From NCBI GenBank assembly GCA_025356445.1, contig JANXSZ010000030.1, positions 1 through 62,526 of the forward strand: DNA of 62,526 nt, written 5' to 3'. This DNA comes from Betaproteobacteria bacterium. GTDB lineage: Bacteria > Pseudomonadota > Gammaproteobacteria > Burkholderiales > Burkholderiaceae_C. Below the pieces are notes generated by a model. It made no database searches and had not been told where the DNA came from. It was given only the letters and a program-made list of their open reading frames with translations. Shown in pieces: positions 26,914 through 34,059 of the stretch (its first letter is position 1; each line of letters starts with the position of its first letter). A program made the translations under genes and the position numbers.

Positions 26914-28179
26914 CTAAACTTTCCCCGTTGACAGCGCTCGCTGCCGCCAAGCCAGCCCCGCCCCCACCCACAGCGCCAGCGCTGAAAATACCAGTCCCCG
27001 CGCCAGCCCGCCAGGGCCGTCAGCGATCCAGCCCACCACTGTTGGCCCGATGATTTGCCCCGCCGCAAATACGATGGTGAAGGCGCTGATGCCTGCACCC
27101 CAAGCGGGTTGCGGCAGGTTGTGCCGCACCAGCGCTGTGGTGGATGCCACCAGCGATAAAAACACCGCGCCAAACAAGATGCCCGACGCCAAAATCACCG
27201 GCCAGGCCGAGGTCAGTGCGGGCAGCAGCGTGGCCACGCCCAGCAGGGCATTCAGCAGTGCCAGCACCTGCCCGCCTTTGTAGCGGTCAAGCAAACCCGC
27301 CCAGATGCGGGGGGACACCAGCACCGCCACACCCAGCAAGGCGTAAAACACGGTGATGGCCGGGCCGCTGGCCCCTTGTTCGCGGAGCAGGGCGATCACA
27401 AACGTCATGTAGCCGATGTAACCCACGCCAAACATCGCGTAACCGGCCAGGGCAAAAGCGAAGGGCTTCCAGGTGAAAACCACCGTTGCTGTGCCATTGG
27501 CCGGTGCGCTTGGGGGTGTCAGGCGTGACAGCACACGGGCGGGCCACAGCAGCACGGCTGTTACTGCAAAGCAGGCTACGGCCAAGGCCCACCAGGCCCA
27601 GGCCCAGCTGTGGACGGATGCTGGCGTCGTGGCATTTGCTGCATGGGCCGCGTCCAGCACCGCAGGCACCAGCAAGGCGGACAAGACAATCCCAAACCCG
27701 GTGCCGCCGTAGTACAAGCCGATCAAAAAACCACCCCGTGTCGGCTGCATCGCCCCCAGCCGCGCGGCCATCAAGCCCCCAGCCACGAACACCAAGGCGC
27801 TGGCGAAACCGGCCAGCAGGCGCTGCACCAGCAAAGGGGCGGCGGCGGTGAAAAAGCCGCTCATCCCCATGAAGACACTGGCCAGCAGCGCCCCCATCAG
27901 CAGCACGCGGGCGGCCCCAAAGCGGGTCAACAGACGCGGTGTCAGCAAGGCACCCAGCAGGTAGCCCAGGGCGTTGACGGTGTTCATCGCTCCGGCCAGG
28001 GTGTAGGACCAGCCCAGATCCGAGCGCATCGGCGACAGCAGCAGGCCGTAGGCGAAACGCGTGATGCCCAGCGAGAGTGCAGCCCCCATCGACAAGGCGA
28101 GGGCCAGGGCGACAAAGTGGGTGGCAGGGGTAGGCGCAGGCGCGGGGGTCAGCGGGTTGGGTGGGATAGGGGTTTTCAT
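26914..28179 (-). CDS. MFS transporter, YbfB/YjiJ family
   Basis: 421 residues, about 12 membrane helices. The N-terminal ALSLGITRFAYGLLLSPMRSDLGWSYTLAGAMNTVNALGYLLGALL is characteristic of the YbfB/YjiJ (DUF1228) group. Its start overlaps the stop of the preceding ABC permease gene (ATGA), so it is the last gene of the PhnDCEE-like transporter operon. In this setting it may move a selenium compound or metabolite, but direction and substrate are unknown. Confidence 0.85.
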   Translation of the reverse strand: MKTPIPPNPLTPAPAPTPATHFVALALALSMGAALSLGITRFAYGLLLSPMRSDLGWSYTLAGAMNTVNALGYLLGALLTPRLLTRFGAARVLLMGALLASVFMGMSGFFTAAAPLLVQRLLAGFASALVFVAGGLMAARLGAMQPTRGGFLIGLYYGGTGFGIVLSALLVPAVLDAAHAANATTPASVHSWAWAWWALAVACFAVTAVLLWPARVLSRLTPPSAPANGTATVVFTWKPFAFALAGYAMFGVGYIGYMTFVIALLREQGASGPAITVFYALLGVAVLVSPRIWAGLLDRYKGGQVLALLNALLGVATLLPALTSAWPVILASGILFGAVFLSLVASTTALVRHNLPQPAWGAGISAFTIVFAAGQIIGPTVVGWIADGPGGLARGLVFSALALWVGAGLAWRQRALSTGKV

Positions 28180-29021
28180 CAGCGCATCATCATCCGTCGT
28201 GACAGGTTACTCAGGCCATCCACCAGCGCCACCAGCACCAGCATGGCCACCAGCACGGCGCTGGTTTGTGGCATCTGGAACAGGCCCATGTGGAACGCCA
28301 GCATTTGGCCCAGGCCGCCAGCGCCCACCACGCCCAGCACCGCAGCGGCGCGGATGTTGTTTTCCCAGCGGTACAGGGTGTAGCTCAGCAGCTGGGGCAG
28401 CACCTGCGGCAGTGTGGCGTAGGCCCATACCTGGACTGCACCCACACCCCGCACGCGCAGCGCCAAGGCGGGGCCGCTGGGGGCGTTCTCGAAACTTTCG
28501 GCGAACAAGCGCCCCAGCACGCCTGCGGTGTGCAACCCCAGCGCCAGCGTGCCTGCGAACGGCCCCAAGCCTGCGGCGATCAACAGCAGCGTGGCCCAGA
28601 CCAGTTCGGGGATGCTGCGCAGTGCGTTGAGCAGGGCGCGTGTGGGGGCGCGCCAGTGGGCCGGGTCATCGGCGTGGGTTTTGCTAGCAGGCAGCGCAAG
28701 GGCCAAGCCCAGCACCACGGCCAGCAGGGTGCCCAGGGCGGACATGGCCAGTGTTTCCAGCGTGGCCCACAGCAGTTTGCGCAAAAAGACCGGCTCGGTG
28801 TGGGGCACCAGCAGCTCAGTGACGAAGCGTCCCATGCGGTGGAGGGCATCGCCGGACAGAAACTTCGCCCATTGCAAGTCCAGCGACCAGAAGCTGGCTA
28901 CCACCAGCGCCACCACGCCCACCACAAACCAGCAGGCTTTGCAGCGGGCATCGAACAGCTTGGGGGGCAGCTTGTAAGTCTGGTTGGCCGCTTGCGGCTG
29001 GGGTTGAAGGGGCGCTGTCAT
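28179..29021 (-). CDS. PhnE-like ABC transporter permease 2 (putative selenium/oxyanion importer)
   Basis: 280 residues from the ATG at 29021, six or so membrane helices, with the PhnE-type region around ALRSIPELVWATLLLIAAGLGPFAGTLALGLHTAGVLGRLFAE and ENNIRAAAVLGVVGAGGLGQML. It overlaps the first permease by 4 bp (ATGA) and the MFS gene by 1 bp. The pair of related permeases forms the channel of the importer. A longer upstream frame is inside the first permease gene and is rejected. Confidence 0.87.
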   Translation of the reverse strand: MTAPLQPQPQAANQTYKLPPKLFDARCKACWFVVGVVALVVASFWSLDLQWAKFLSGDALHRMGRFVTELLVPHTEPVFLRKLLWATLETLAMSALGTLLAVVLGLALALPASKTHADDPAHWRAPTRALLNALRSIPELVWATLLLIAAGLGPFAGTLALGLHTAGVLGRLFAESFENAPSGPALALRVRGVGAVQVWAYATLPQVLPQLLSYTLYRWENNIRAAAVLGVVGAGGLGQMLAFHMGLFQMPQTSAVLVAMLVLVALVDGLSNLSRRMMMR

Positions 29022-29872
29022 CCCAACCCCCGGCGCAGCCAGCCGCTGGTGAGGTCGGCCAGCCACACCAGGCCCATGAATACCAGCAGCATGGTGCTGA
29101 CCTCGGCACCGTTGAACATCTTCATGGACGAATCCATCTGCTGCCCCAAGCCGCCCGCACCGACAAACCCCAACACGGCGGACGAGCGGATCGCGCATTC
29201 CCAGCGGTATACGGTGTAGCTGGTCAGCTCCGCCGCGTTTTGCGGCAGCAGCGCGTAAAAGAAGGCTTGCAACCGGCCTGTGCCGTTGCGCAGCAGGGCT
29301 TGCGTGGCGTCAGGTTCACCTGATTCCAAAATTTCGCTGTAGACCTTGCCCAGCATCCCGGCGTAGGTCAGTGCAATGGCCAGCACGCCAGAAGTGGGCC
29401 CCAGGCCCACCACGCGCACAAACACCAGCGCCCAGATCAACTCCGGCACGCTGCGCAGCACGATCAGCAGCCAGCGCACGGCGATACGCACAGCGGCGCT
29501 GAAGGGCCCCATGCGCCCCGTGAGGCCAGAGATCGACAGCACCCGCACCGACAGCAGCGTGAGCGGCAGCGCCAACAGCAGTGCCAGCGTGATGCCCACG
29601 GTGGCGATGGCGACGGTGCGCCAGGTTTCTTTGGCCACCATCAGCAAAAAGCCGGGTTCCAGCTTGGGCGGGAAGAAATCGGCGATGAAGTGCAGCGTGG
29701 GCTTGAGGCTGTCAGGCTGCAACAGCACCCAGGGTTTGAATTCGGTCAGCACCAGCAGCGGCCACAGCAGCACGGACGTGCTCAGCAGCCAGAAGATGCG
29801 GCCTCGCCAGGCCGGGTCGCGGGTGGTGCGTATAGGGCGAATGAGAGGGGTGGGGTGAAGGGCTGCTGACAC
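29018..29872 (-). CDS. PhnE-like ABC transporter permease 1 (putative selenium/oxyanion importer)
   Basis: 284 residues with a PhnE-type fold: VLRSVPELIWALVFVRVVGLGPTSGVLAIALTYAGMLGKVYSE and ECAIRSSAVLGFVGAGGLGQQM, closely similar to permease 2, so they are likely an old duplication. It begins 34 bp after the ATPase gene. Works in the inner membrane with the ATPase and binding protein encoded upstream. Confidence 0.87.
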   Translation of the reverse strand: MSAALHPTPLIRPIRTTRDPAWRGRIFWLLSTSVLLWPLLVLTEFKPWVLLQPDSLKPTLHFIADFFPPKLEPGFLLMVAKETWRTVAIATVGITLALLLALPLTLLSVRVLSISGLTGRMGPFSAAVRIAVRWLLIVLRSVPELIWALVFVRVVGLGPTSGVLAIALTYAGMLGKVYSEILESGEPDATQALLRNGTGRLQAFFYALLPQNAAELTSYTVYRWECAIRSSAVLGFVGAGGLGQQMDSSMKMFNGAEVSTMLLVFMGLVWLADLTSGWLRRGLG

Positions 29873-29906
29873 GGCTGAGGACGATGGGGTGGTGTTCAGG
29901 TGCAGT

Positions 29907-30737
29907 TCAGCGGCAGTGCATCACCACGGGCGCAGGTGCAGCTTGCTGTGCGGGTGCAAGCGCAGCCGCACCGCTGAGTTCGTCCAGATGCTGGGCGTAG
30001 AGCTGGTGCAGCCGCTCGCGGGTGACTTGCGCTGTGGGCAAGTCAAAAGCCAGCTCACCGTGGCGCAGGCCGATGATGCGGGGGAAGTGGGCCAGCGCCA
30101 TGTCCACATGGTGCAGCGTGGTGACCAGCGTGGCGTTGCGGGCGCGGGCGGCGTGGGTCAGTGTGCGCAGTGCTTGTTCGGCGCGCGTGGGGTCGAGTGC
30201 GGAGAGCGGTTCGTCAACCAGCCAGAGCTGGGCATCGGCCACCAGCACCCGGGCCAAGCCCACGCGTTGGCGCTCGCCACCAGAGAGGCGGTCTACCCGC
30301 TCGAACAGCTTGTCGGCCAGATCGAGCTGCACCAGGGCCGCTTCAGCGGCGGGAATATCGACCGGGTAAAACAGGCTGCGCAAACTGCGCCCCAGGCCCA
30401 TGCGTGGCAGTTGCCCGGCCAGCACGGCGGTAACCACCCGTTGACGGGGGGGCAGGGGTGGTGTTTGCGGGGCAAGGAACAGGTTTTTGCGCAAGCCTTG
30501 CAACGTGCCGCGCGAGACGGCCCAGGGGTCGTGCTCGCCTAAACGCAGTTGCCCGGCAGAGGGCTTGAGTGCGCAGGCCAGCAAGTGCAGCAGGGTGGTT
30601 TTGCCCGCGCCCGACGGGCCAATCACCGCGACCTGCTCGCCGGGTTGCAGGCTCAAGCTGACGCCACGCAAGGCGGCGGGGGCAAGCGCTACGGCCGCCG
30701 GGTGGCGACCTGAGCAGGCAGTCAACAGCACATTCAT
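29907..30737 (-). CDS. PhnC-like ABC transporter ATP-binding protein (putative selenium/oxyanion importer)
   Basis: 276 residues. Walker A GPSGAGKTT, signature LSGGERQRV, Walker B LWLVDEP and the switch His in TTLHHVDMAL are present. It energises the two PhnE-like permeases. The C-terminus is extended by an Ala/Pro-rich tail (AALAPAQQAAPAPVV). It follows the binding-protein gene by 71 bp. Confidence 0.88.
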   Translation of the reverse strand: MNVLLTACSGRHPAAVALAPAALRGVSLSLQPGEQVAVIGPSGAGKTTLLHLLACALKPSAGQLRLGEHDPWAVSRGTLQGLRKNLFLAPQTPPLPPRQRVVTAVLAGQLPRMGLGRSLRSLFYPVDIPAAEAALVQLDLADKLFERVDRLSGGERQRVGLARVLVADAQLWLVDEPLSALDPTRAEQALRTLTHAARARNATLVTTLHHVDMALAHFPRIIGLRHGELAFDLPTAQVTRERLHQLYAQHLDELSGAAALAPAQQAAPAPVVMHCR

Positions 30738-30808
30738 AAGTTAAAAAGGTCTCTTAAGCTTATGGGGTGCGCGTAAGGTGCTATTAATTTTGAGGTGACA
30801 GCGGTCGC

Positions 30809-31669
30809 TTACTTGAGCAGTCCGGCACTGCGGGCTGCGGCTTCAATGCCTTTGTAGTTGTCGGCTTTGGTGGGGATGAAGCGGGTGGCGCGCTGCAAGT
30901 CCAAAATCTCTTTGCCTTCAGCGGTGCTGCTGTTCAGGTCTAAAAAGGCTTTGGCCAGCTTTTCGCGCAGGGCGGCAGGCATGTCAGCGTTGACGCTCCA
31001 GTTGTAGTCGTAGTAGGTAGGGGTGGTGTAAATCACATGCACTTTGCTGGTGTCTACCTTCTTGTCGGCGACGAACTTGTCCCACACCGAGATGTTCAGT
31101 GCACCCGCGTCCACCTTGCCCGCAGCCACAGCGGCGATGGTGGCATCGTGTGCGCCGGAAAAGGCGACGCGCTTCAGGTCTTTATCGGGGTCGATTTTGG
31201 CGTCCAGCAAAAAGCTGCGGGGCATCAGGTGGCCCGAGGTGCTGGAAGCGGAGCCAAAGCTCAGCGTTTTACCCTTCAAATCGGCCAGCGTCTTGATGTT
31301 GGGGTCAGCCGTGATGAAGACGGAGCGGAATTTTTCGTCCTCTTCGCGCTGCACCAACGGGATGATTTTGCCGCCAGAGCGGGCGTTGGCCTGCACAAAG
31401 GTGAAGCCGCCAAACCAGGCCACGTCCACCTGTTTGTTGACCAGCGCTTCCACCGAGGCGGCGTAATCGGTGACAGGGGTGAATTCCACCTTCATGCCCA
31501 GCTTGGACTCCAGGTACTTGACCAAAGGCACGGCTTTGCGGGCCAACTCGGTGGGTGATTCGTCAGGGATGGCGGTCATGCGGAACACCGCTTGCGCAGA
31601 GGACAGCCCCGCGAAGCACAGGGCTGCGCAGGTGACGAGGACTTTGAGGGAGCGGGCAGGTTTGAACAT
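30809..31669 (-). CDS. PhnD-like substrate-binding protein, putative selenate/selenium ABC transporter
   Basis: 286 residues from the ATG at 31669 with signal peptide MFKPARSLKVLVTCAALCFAGLSSAQA. The mature start FRMTAIPDESPTELARKAVPLVKYLESKLGMKVEFTPVTDY, then DVAWFGGFTFVQANARSGG, fits the PhnD-like branch usually annotated as putative selenate ABC transporter protein rather than true phosphonate binders. That assignment rests on recalled family sequences. Supporting it, senA lies 114 bp upstream and senB-selD beyond. A longer upstream frame (to 31768) has no signal peptide at its start and is rejected. Confidence 0.82.
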   Translation of the reverse strand: MFKPARSLKVLVTCAALCFAGLSSAQAVFRMTAIPDESPTELARKAVPLVKYLESKLGMKVEFTPVTDYAASVEALVNKQVDVAWFGGFTFVQANARSGGKIIPLVQREEDEKFRSVFITADPNIKTLADLKGKTLSFGSASSTSGHLMPRSFLLDAKIDPDKDLKRVAFSGAHDATIAAVAAGKVDAGALNISVWDKFVADKKVDTSKVHVIYTTPTYYDYNWSVNADMPAALREKLAKAFLDLNSSTAEGKEILDLQRATRFIPTKADNYKGIEAAARSAGLLK

Positions 31670-31749
31670 GGTTGTGAAGGCAAAAAGTGAAAGAGGTGAG
31701 CTTTGTAGCATCCGTAATGCCGTATTAGAGCGCGGAATGCGGCCTCGCT

Positions 31750-31770
31750 GCTTGGCTTCATGCGCCAAGC
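31750..31770 (-). other. Hairpin between senA and the transporter operon
   Basis: GCTTGGC / GCCAAGC (7 bp) with a 7-nt loop, just after the senA stop. No T tract follows on the minus strand, so it is not a clear terminator; it may modulate read-through or stabilise an mRNA end. Confidence 0.4.
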
Positions 31771-31783
31771 TTCAGCTGGCCCT

Positions 31784-33028
31784 TCAGCCCACCGAGCGAA
31801 AGCCCGCAAAGATGTCGCGCCGCTCGGGGGTGAAGAAATTGCGGTAGCGCGCGCTCAGCATGTCCGCCGAGGTGGCGGCGCAGGCCCCGCGCAGCACCCG
31901 ACGGCTGCCAAACCAGGGTGCGGAATAGTCCGCATAGGGATGAGCGGTGAAGCCGGGGTAGGGCGCAAAGGTGCTGGCCGTCCATTCCCATACCTCACCC
32001 CATCGGAAAGGGGAAGAAAAGCGTGAAGGCGTTGGCAAGGTGGCGCTGGTCAGGGCAGCACATTCCCACTCCGCTTCGGTGGGCAGGCGGCGACCGGCCC
32101 AGCGGCACCAGCTTTCAGCGTCTGCGCAGCTCAGGTGGACGGCGGGGGCGTCAGGGTTCAGCGGCTGCCATGTACCCCCAAAGCGCTGCTGCCAGGGGCC
32201 AGTGGTGTCCCCTTCTCCTGATCCTTCTGAACCCCGCCGTACATGCGGTGGCAGCGGATGACCGGTGGCGTCCAGGAACGGCAGGTAGCGTGCCCATGAC
32301 ACGGCGGTGGCGTCGATGCTAAAACTGTCCAGCGCAACGGGGTGGGGGTTGATTTCGTTGTCGAACGCGAAGCCGCCGCAGGGTGTGCCCAGCATCCAGG
32401 TTTGGGCGGGGATATGGATTTGCGCGACTGAACAGGGCTGAGGCGGTGCGGGATGCCTGCTGGTCAGCGACAGCGGCAAGGCTATTTCCAGCGATTGCGC
32501 CATGTACACCGAGGCCTCGTTGTGCATAGCCTCGTGGAACAGCACCAAGCGCCAGAAATACAGGGCATCGTCGCTGCTGCCTGCATCCTGCAACAACGCC
32601 AGGGTGTCGTTTTGCACGGCCTCTAGGTAGCGCAGCGTGGCGTCCAAGCCCGGTAAAGGCAATTGCCAACGGGTGGTGTGGGCAACGGCGCTGGAATCGT
32701 AGAGCGCATCGGCACCGGGCAAGCGCGAGGCTGACCGGGCATGAAGCGGCTCGCAAGTCACGCCCAGGCTGCGCTGCCGGTTGCGGGCGATCCACCAGTC
32801 TGCAAACCAGCCGATGTGGCCCAGCTCCCACAGGGGCAGGTTGAATTCAGCTTGCTGGGGTGCGTCCAGCATGGGCCTGGCTTGTGCCCAGGCCGCAATC
32901 AAGCCCAAGGTGCGCGCACGCGTGGCGGTTAACGCAGCAGTCAATGTGGCGACATCACCGGTGCGGGCTGTGCTGACCGCATTTGCAGTGTGCGCTGCAA
33001 TGACGTTCGGGGCTGTTTCTGAAATCAA
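31784..33028 (-). CDS. senA: Selenoneine synthase SenA (EgtB-like)
   Basis: Iron-dependent enzyme that joins hercynine to selenium from a selenosugar, forming the C-Se bond of selenoneine. Layout: an N-terminal DinB-like helical domain (WELGHIGWFADWWIARN, FHEAMHNEA with His/Glu metal ligands), then a formylglycine-generating-enzyme-like domain (PVALDSFSIDATAVSWARYLPFL, WCRWAGRRLPTEAEWECAA, WGEVWEWTAS, RVLRGACAATS). Upstream frame to 33217 overlaps senB, so I choose TTG at 33028, with AGGG 7 nt upstream, giving 414 residues. It is divergent from senB with 15 bp between. No hercynine-forming egtD is in view. Confidence 0.88.
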   Translation of the reverse strand: MISETAPNVIAAHTANAVSTARTGDVATLTAALTATRARTLGLIAAWAQARPMLDAPQQAEFNLPLWELGHIGWFADWWIARNRQRSLGVTCEPLHARSASRLPGADALYDSSAVAHTTRWQLPLPGLDATLRYLEAVQNDTLALLQDAGSSDDALYFWRLVLFHEAMHNEASVYMAQSLEIALPLSLTSRHPAPPQPCSVAQIHIPAQTWMLGTPCGGFAFDNEINPHPVALDSFSIDATAVSWARYLPFLDATGHPLPPHVRRGSEGSGEGDTTGPWQQRFGGTWQPLNPDAPAVHLSCADAESWCRWAGRRLPTEAEWECAALTSATLPTPSRFSSPFRWGEVWEWTASTFAPYPGFTAHPYADYSAPWFGSRRVLRGACAATSADMLSARYRNFFTPERRDIFAGFRSVG

Positions 33029-33043
33029 GCTATAACCCTGTCC
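33026..33043. promoter_or_regulatory. Shared start region of senA and senB with TATAAC box
   Basis: Only 15 bp separate the two start codons. GCTATAACC reads as a -10-like TATAAC for senB, ending 7 bp before its ATG. The opposite strand reads TTATAG for senA. No ribosome-binding site precedes senB. Leaderless, divergently overlapping transcripts are the simplest reading, but no good -35 box was found. Confidence 0.4.
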
Positions 33044-34042
33044 ATGAAAACTGTGGTCATCGTCAGCCCGGCTTTGGCCGATGCCAACAACGGCAATTGG
33101 CAAACTGCGCACCGCTGGCAAACCTGGCTGGGAAAATCGCATTCTGCCCGTATCGTCAGCCACTGGCCGGATGCGGGTGGCGATAGGGGCAGTGATGTGG
33201 TGATGCTCGCCTTGCACGCCCGGCGCTCAGCCACTTCCGTGCAAGCCTGGGCCAAGGCGCATGGCCCGCACGGCTTGGCGGTGGTGCTGACGGGCACGGA
33301 CCTTTACCGCGACATTGCCACCGATGCCACGGCCCAGCAGTCGCTCGCGCTCGCACAACGGCTGGTGGTGCTGCAAGCGCAGGGTCTGCTGGCCTTGCCC
33401 GAGGCGCTGCAGGCCAAAGCGCAGGTGATGTTCCAGTCCACCAGCGCCCGCCAAACCCTGCCCAAATCCCCCCGCCACCTGCGCGTGGTGATGGTGGGCC
33501 ACCTGCGGGATGAAAAAGACCCGCTCACGCTGATGGCTGCGGCCCGCTTGCTGAGCGCCGTGCCGGGTCTCTACATCGACCACATTGGCGCACCGCTAGA
33601 CGCTGCTTTAGGCCACGCCGCCCAAGCCACGGCCCGCGAATGCCCCTCATACCGCTGGCTGGGCGAACAAACCCATGAGGCCACCCGCCGCCGCATTCAA
33701 CGTGCCCATCTGTTGGTTCACGCCAGCCGCATGGAAGGCGGGGCACACGTGGTCATGGAGGCCGTGTGCTGCGGCACGCCAGTACTGGCCTCCAAAATTC
33801 CTGGCAATGTGGGGATGCTGGGCGATGACTACGCCGGTTACTTTGAGGCCGGTGACGCGGCAGGTTTGGCGGCACGCCTGCGCCAATGCCATGCTGAAGT
33901 GACCGCCGCCCAGGCAGGGGCATCACCCTTGTCCTCCCCCTCGTTGTTGGCCCAACTGCAAGTCCAATGCGCCGCACGTGCGCCGCTTTTTTCTCCCGCC
34001 GCCGAGCAAGCCGCCCTGCGCCGCTTGGTGGATCAACTTTGA
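33044..34042 (+). CDS. senB: Selenosugar synthase SenB (glycosyltransferase)
   Basis: GT-B glycosyltransferase that uses selenophosphate and a UDP-sugar to make a 1-seleno-sugar, the selenium donor for SenA. N-terminus MKTVVIVSPALADANNGNWQTAHRWQTWL is the family's start; the donor half has HLRVVMVGHLRDEKDPLTLMAAA and the binding signature SRMEGGAHVVMEAVCCGTPVLASKIPGNVGMLG. Length 332 residues is normal. It precedes the SelD fusion by 17 bp, so selenophosphate supply and use are co-expressed. Confidence 0.9.
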   Translation: MKTVVIVSPALADANNGNWQTAHRWQTWLGKSHSARIVSHWPDAGGDRGSDVVMLALHARRSATSVQAWAKAHGPHGLAVVLTGTDLYRDIATDATAQQSLALAQRLVVLQAQGLLALPEALQAKAQVMFQSTSARQTLPKSPRHLRVVMVGHLRDEKDPLTLMAAARLLSAVPGLYIDHIGAPLDAALGHAAQATARECPSYRWLGEQTHEATRRRIQRAHLLVHASRMEGGAHVVMEAVCCGTPVLASKIPGNVGMLGDDYAGYFEAGDAAGLAARLRQCHAEVTAAQAGASPLSSPSLLAQLQVQCAARAPLFSPAAEQAALRRLVDQL

Positions 34043-34059
34043 TTTTGAGACCCCCCTGA

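Noticed and set aside
26908-26928. Hairpin ACGGGG/CCCCGT over the MFS stop as a terminator
   Set aside because: Short stem overlapping the coding end and no T tract on the minus strand.
30809-31669. Phosphonate-specific PhnD
   Set aside because: No phosphonate breakdown genes nearby; sequence start and the sen neighbourhood fit the selenium-type branch better, although not proven.
33029-33217. Longer SenA start at 33217
   Set aside because: Would overlap the conserved SenB N-terminus; residues upstream of 33028 have no family-like features.
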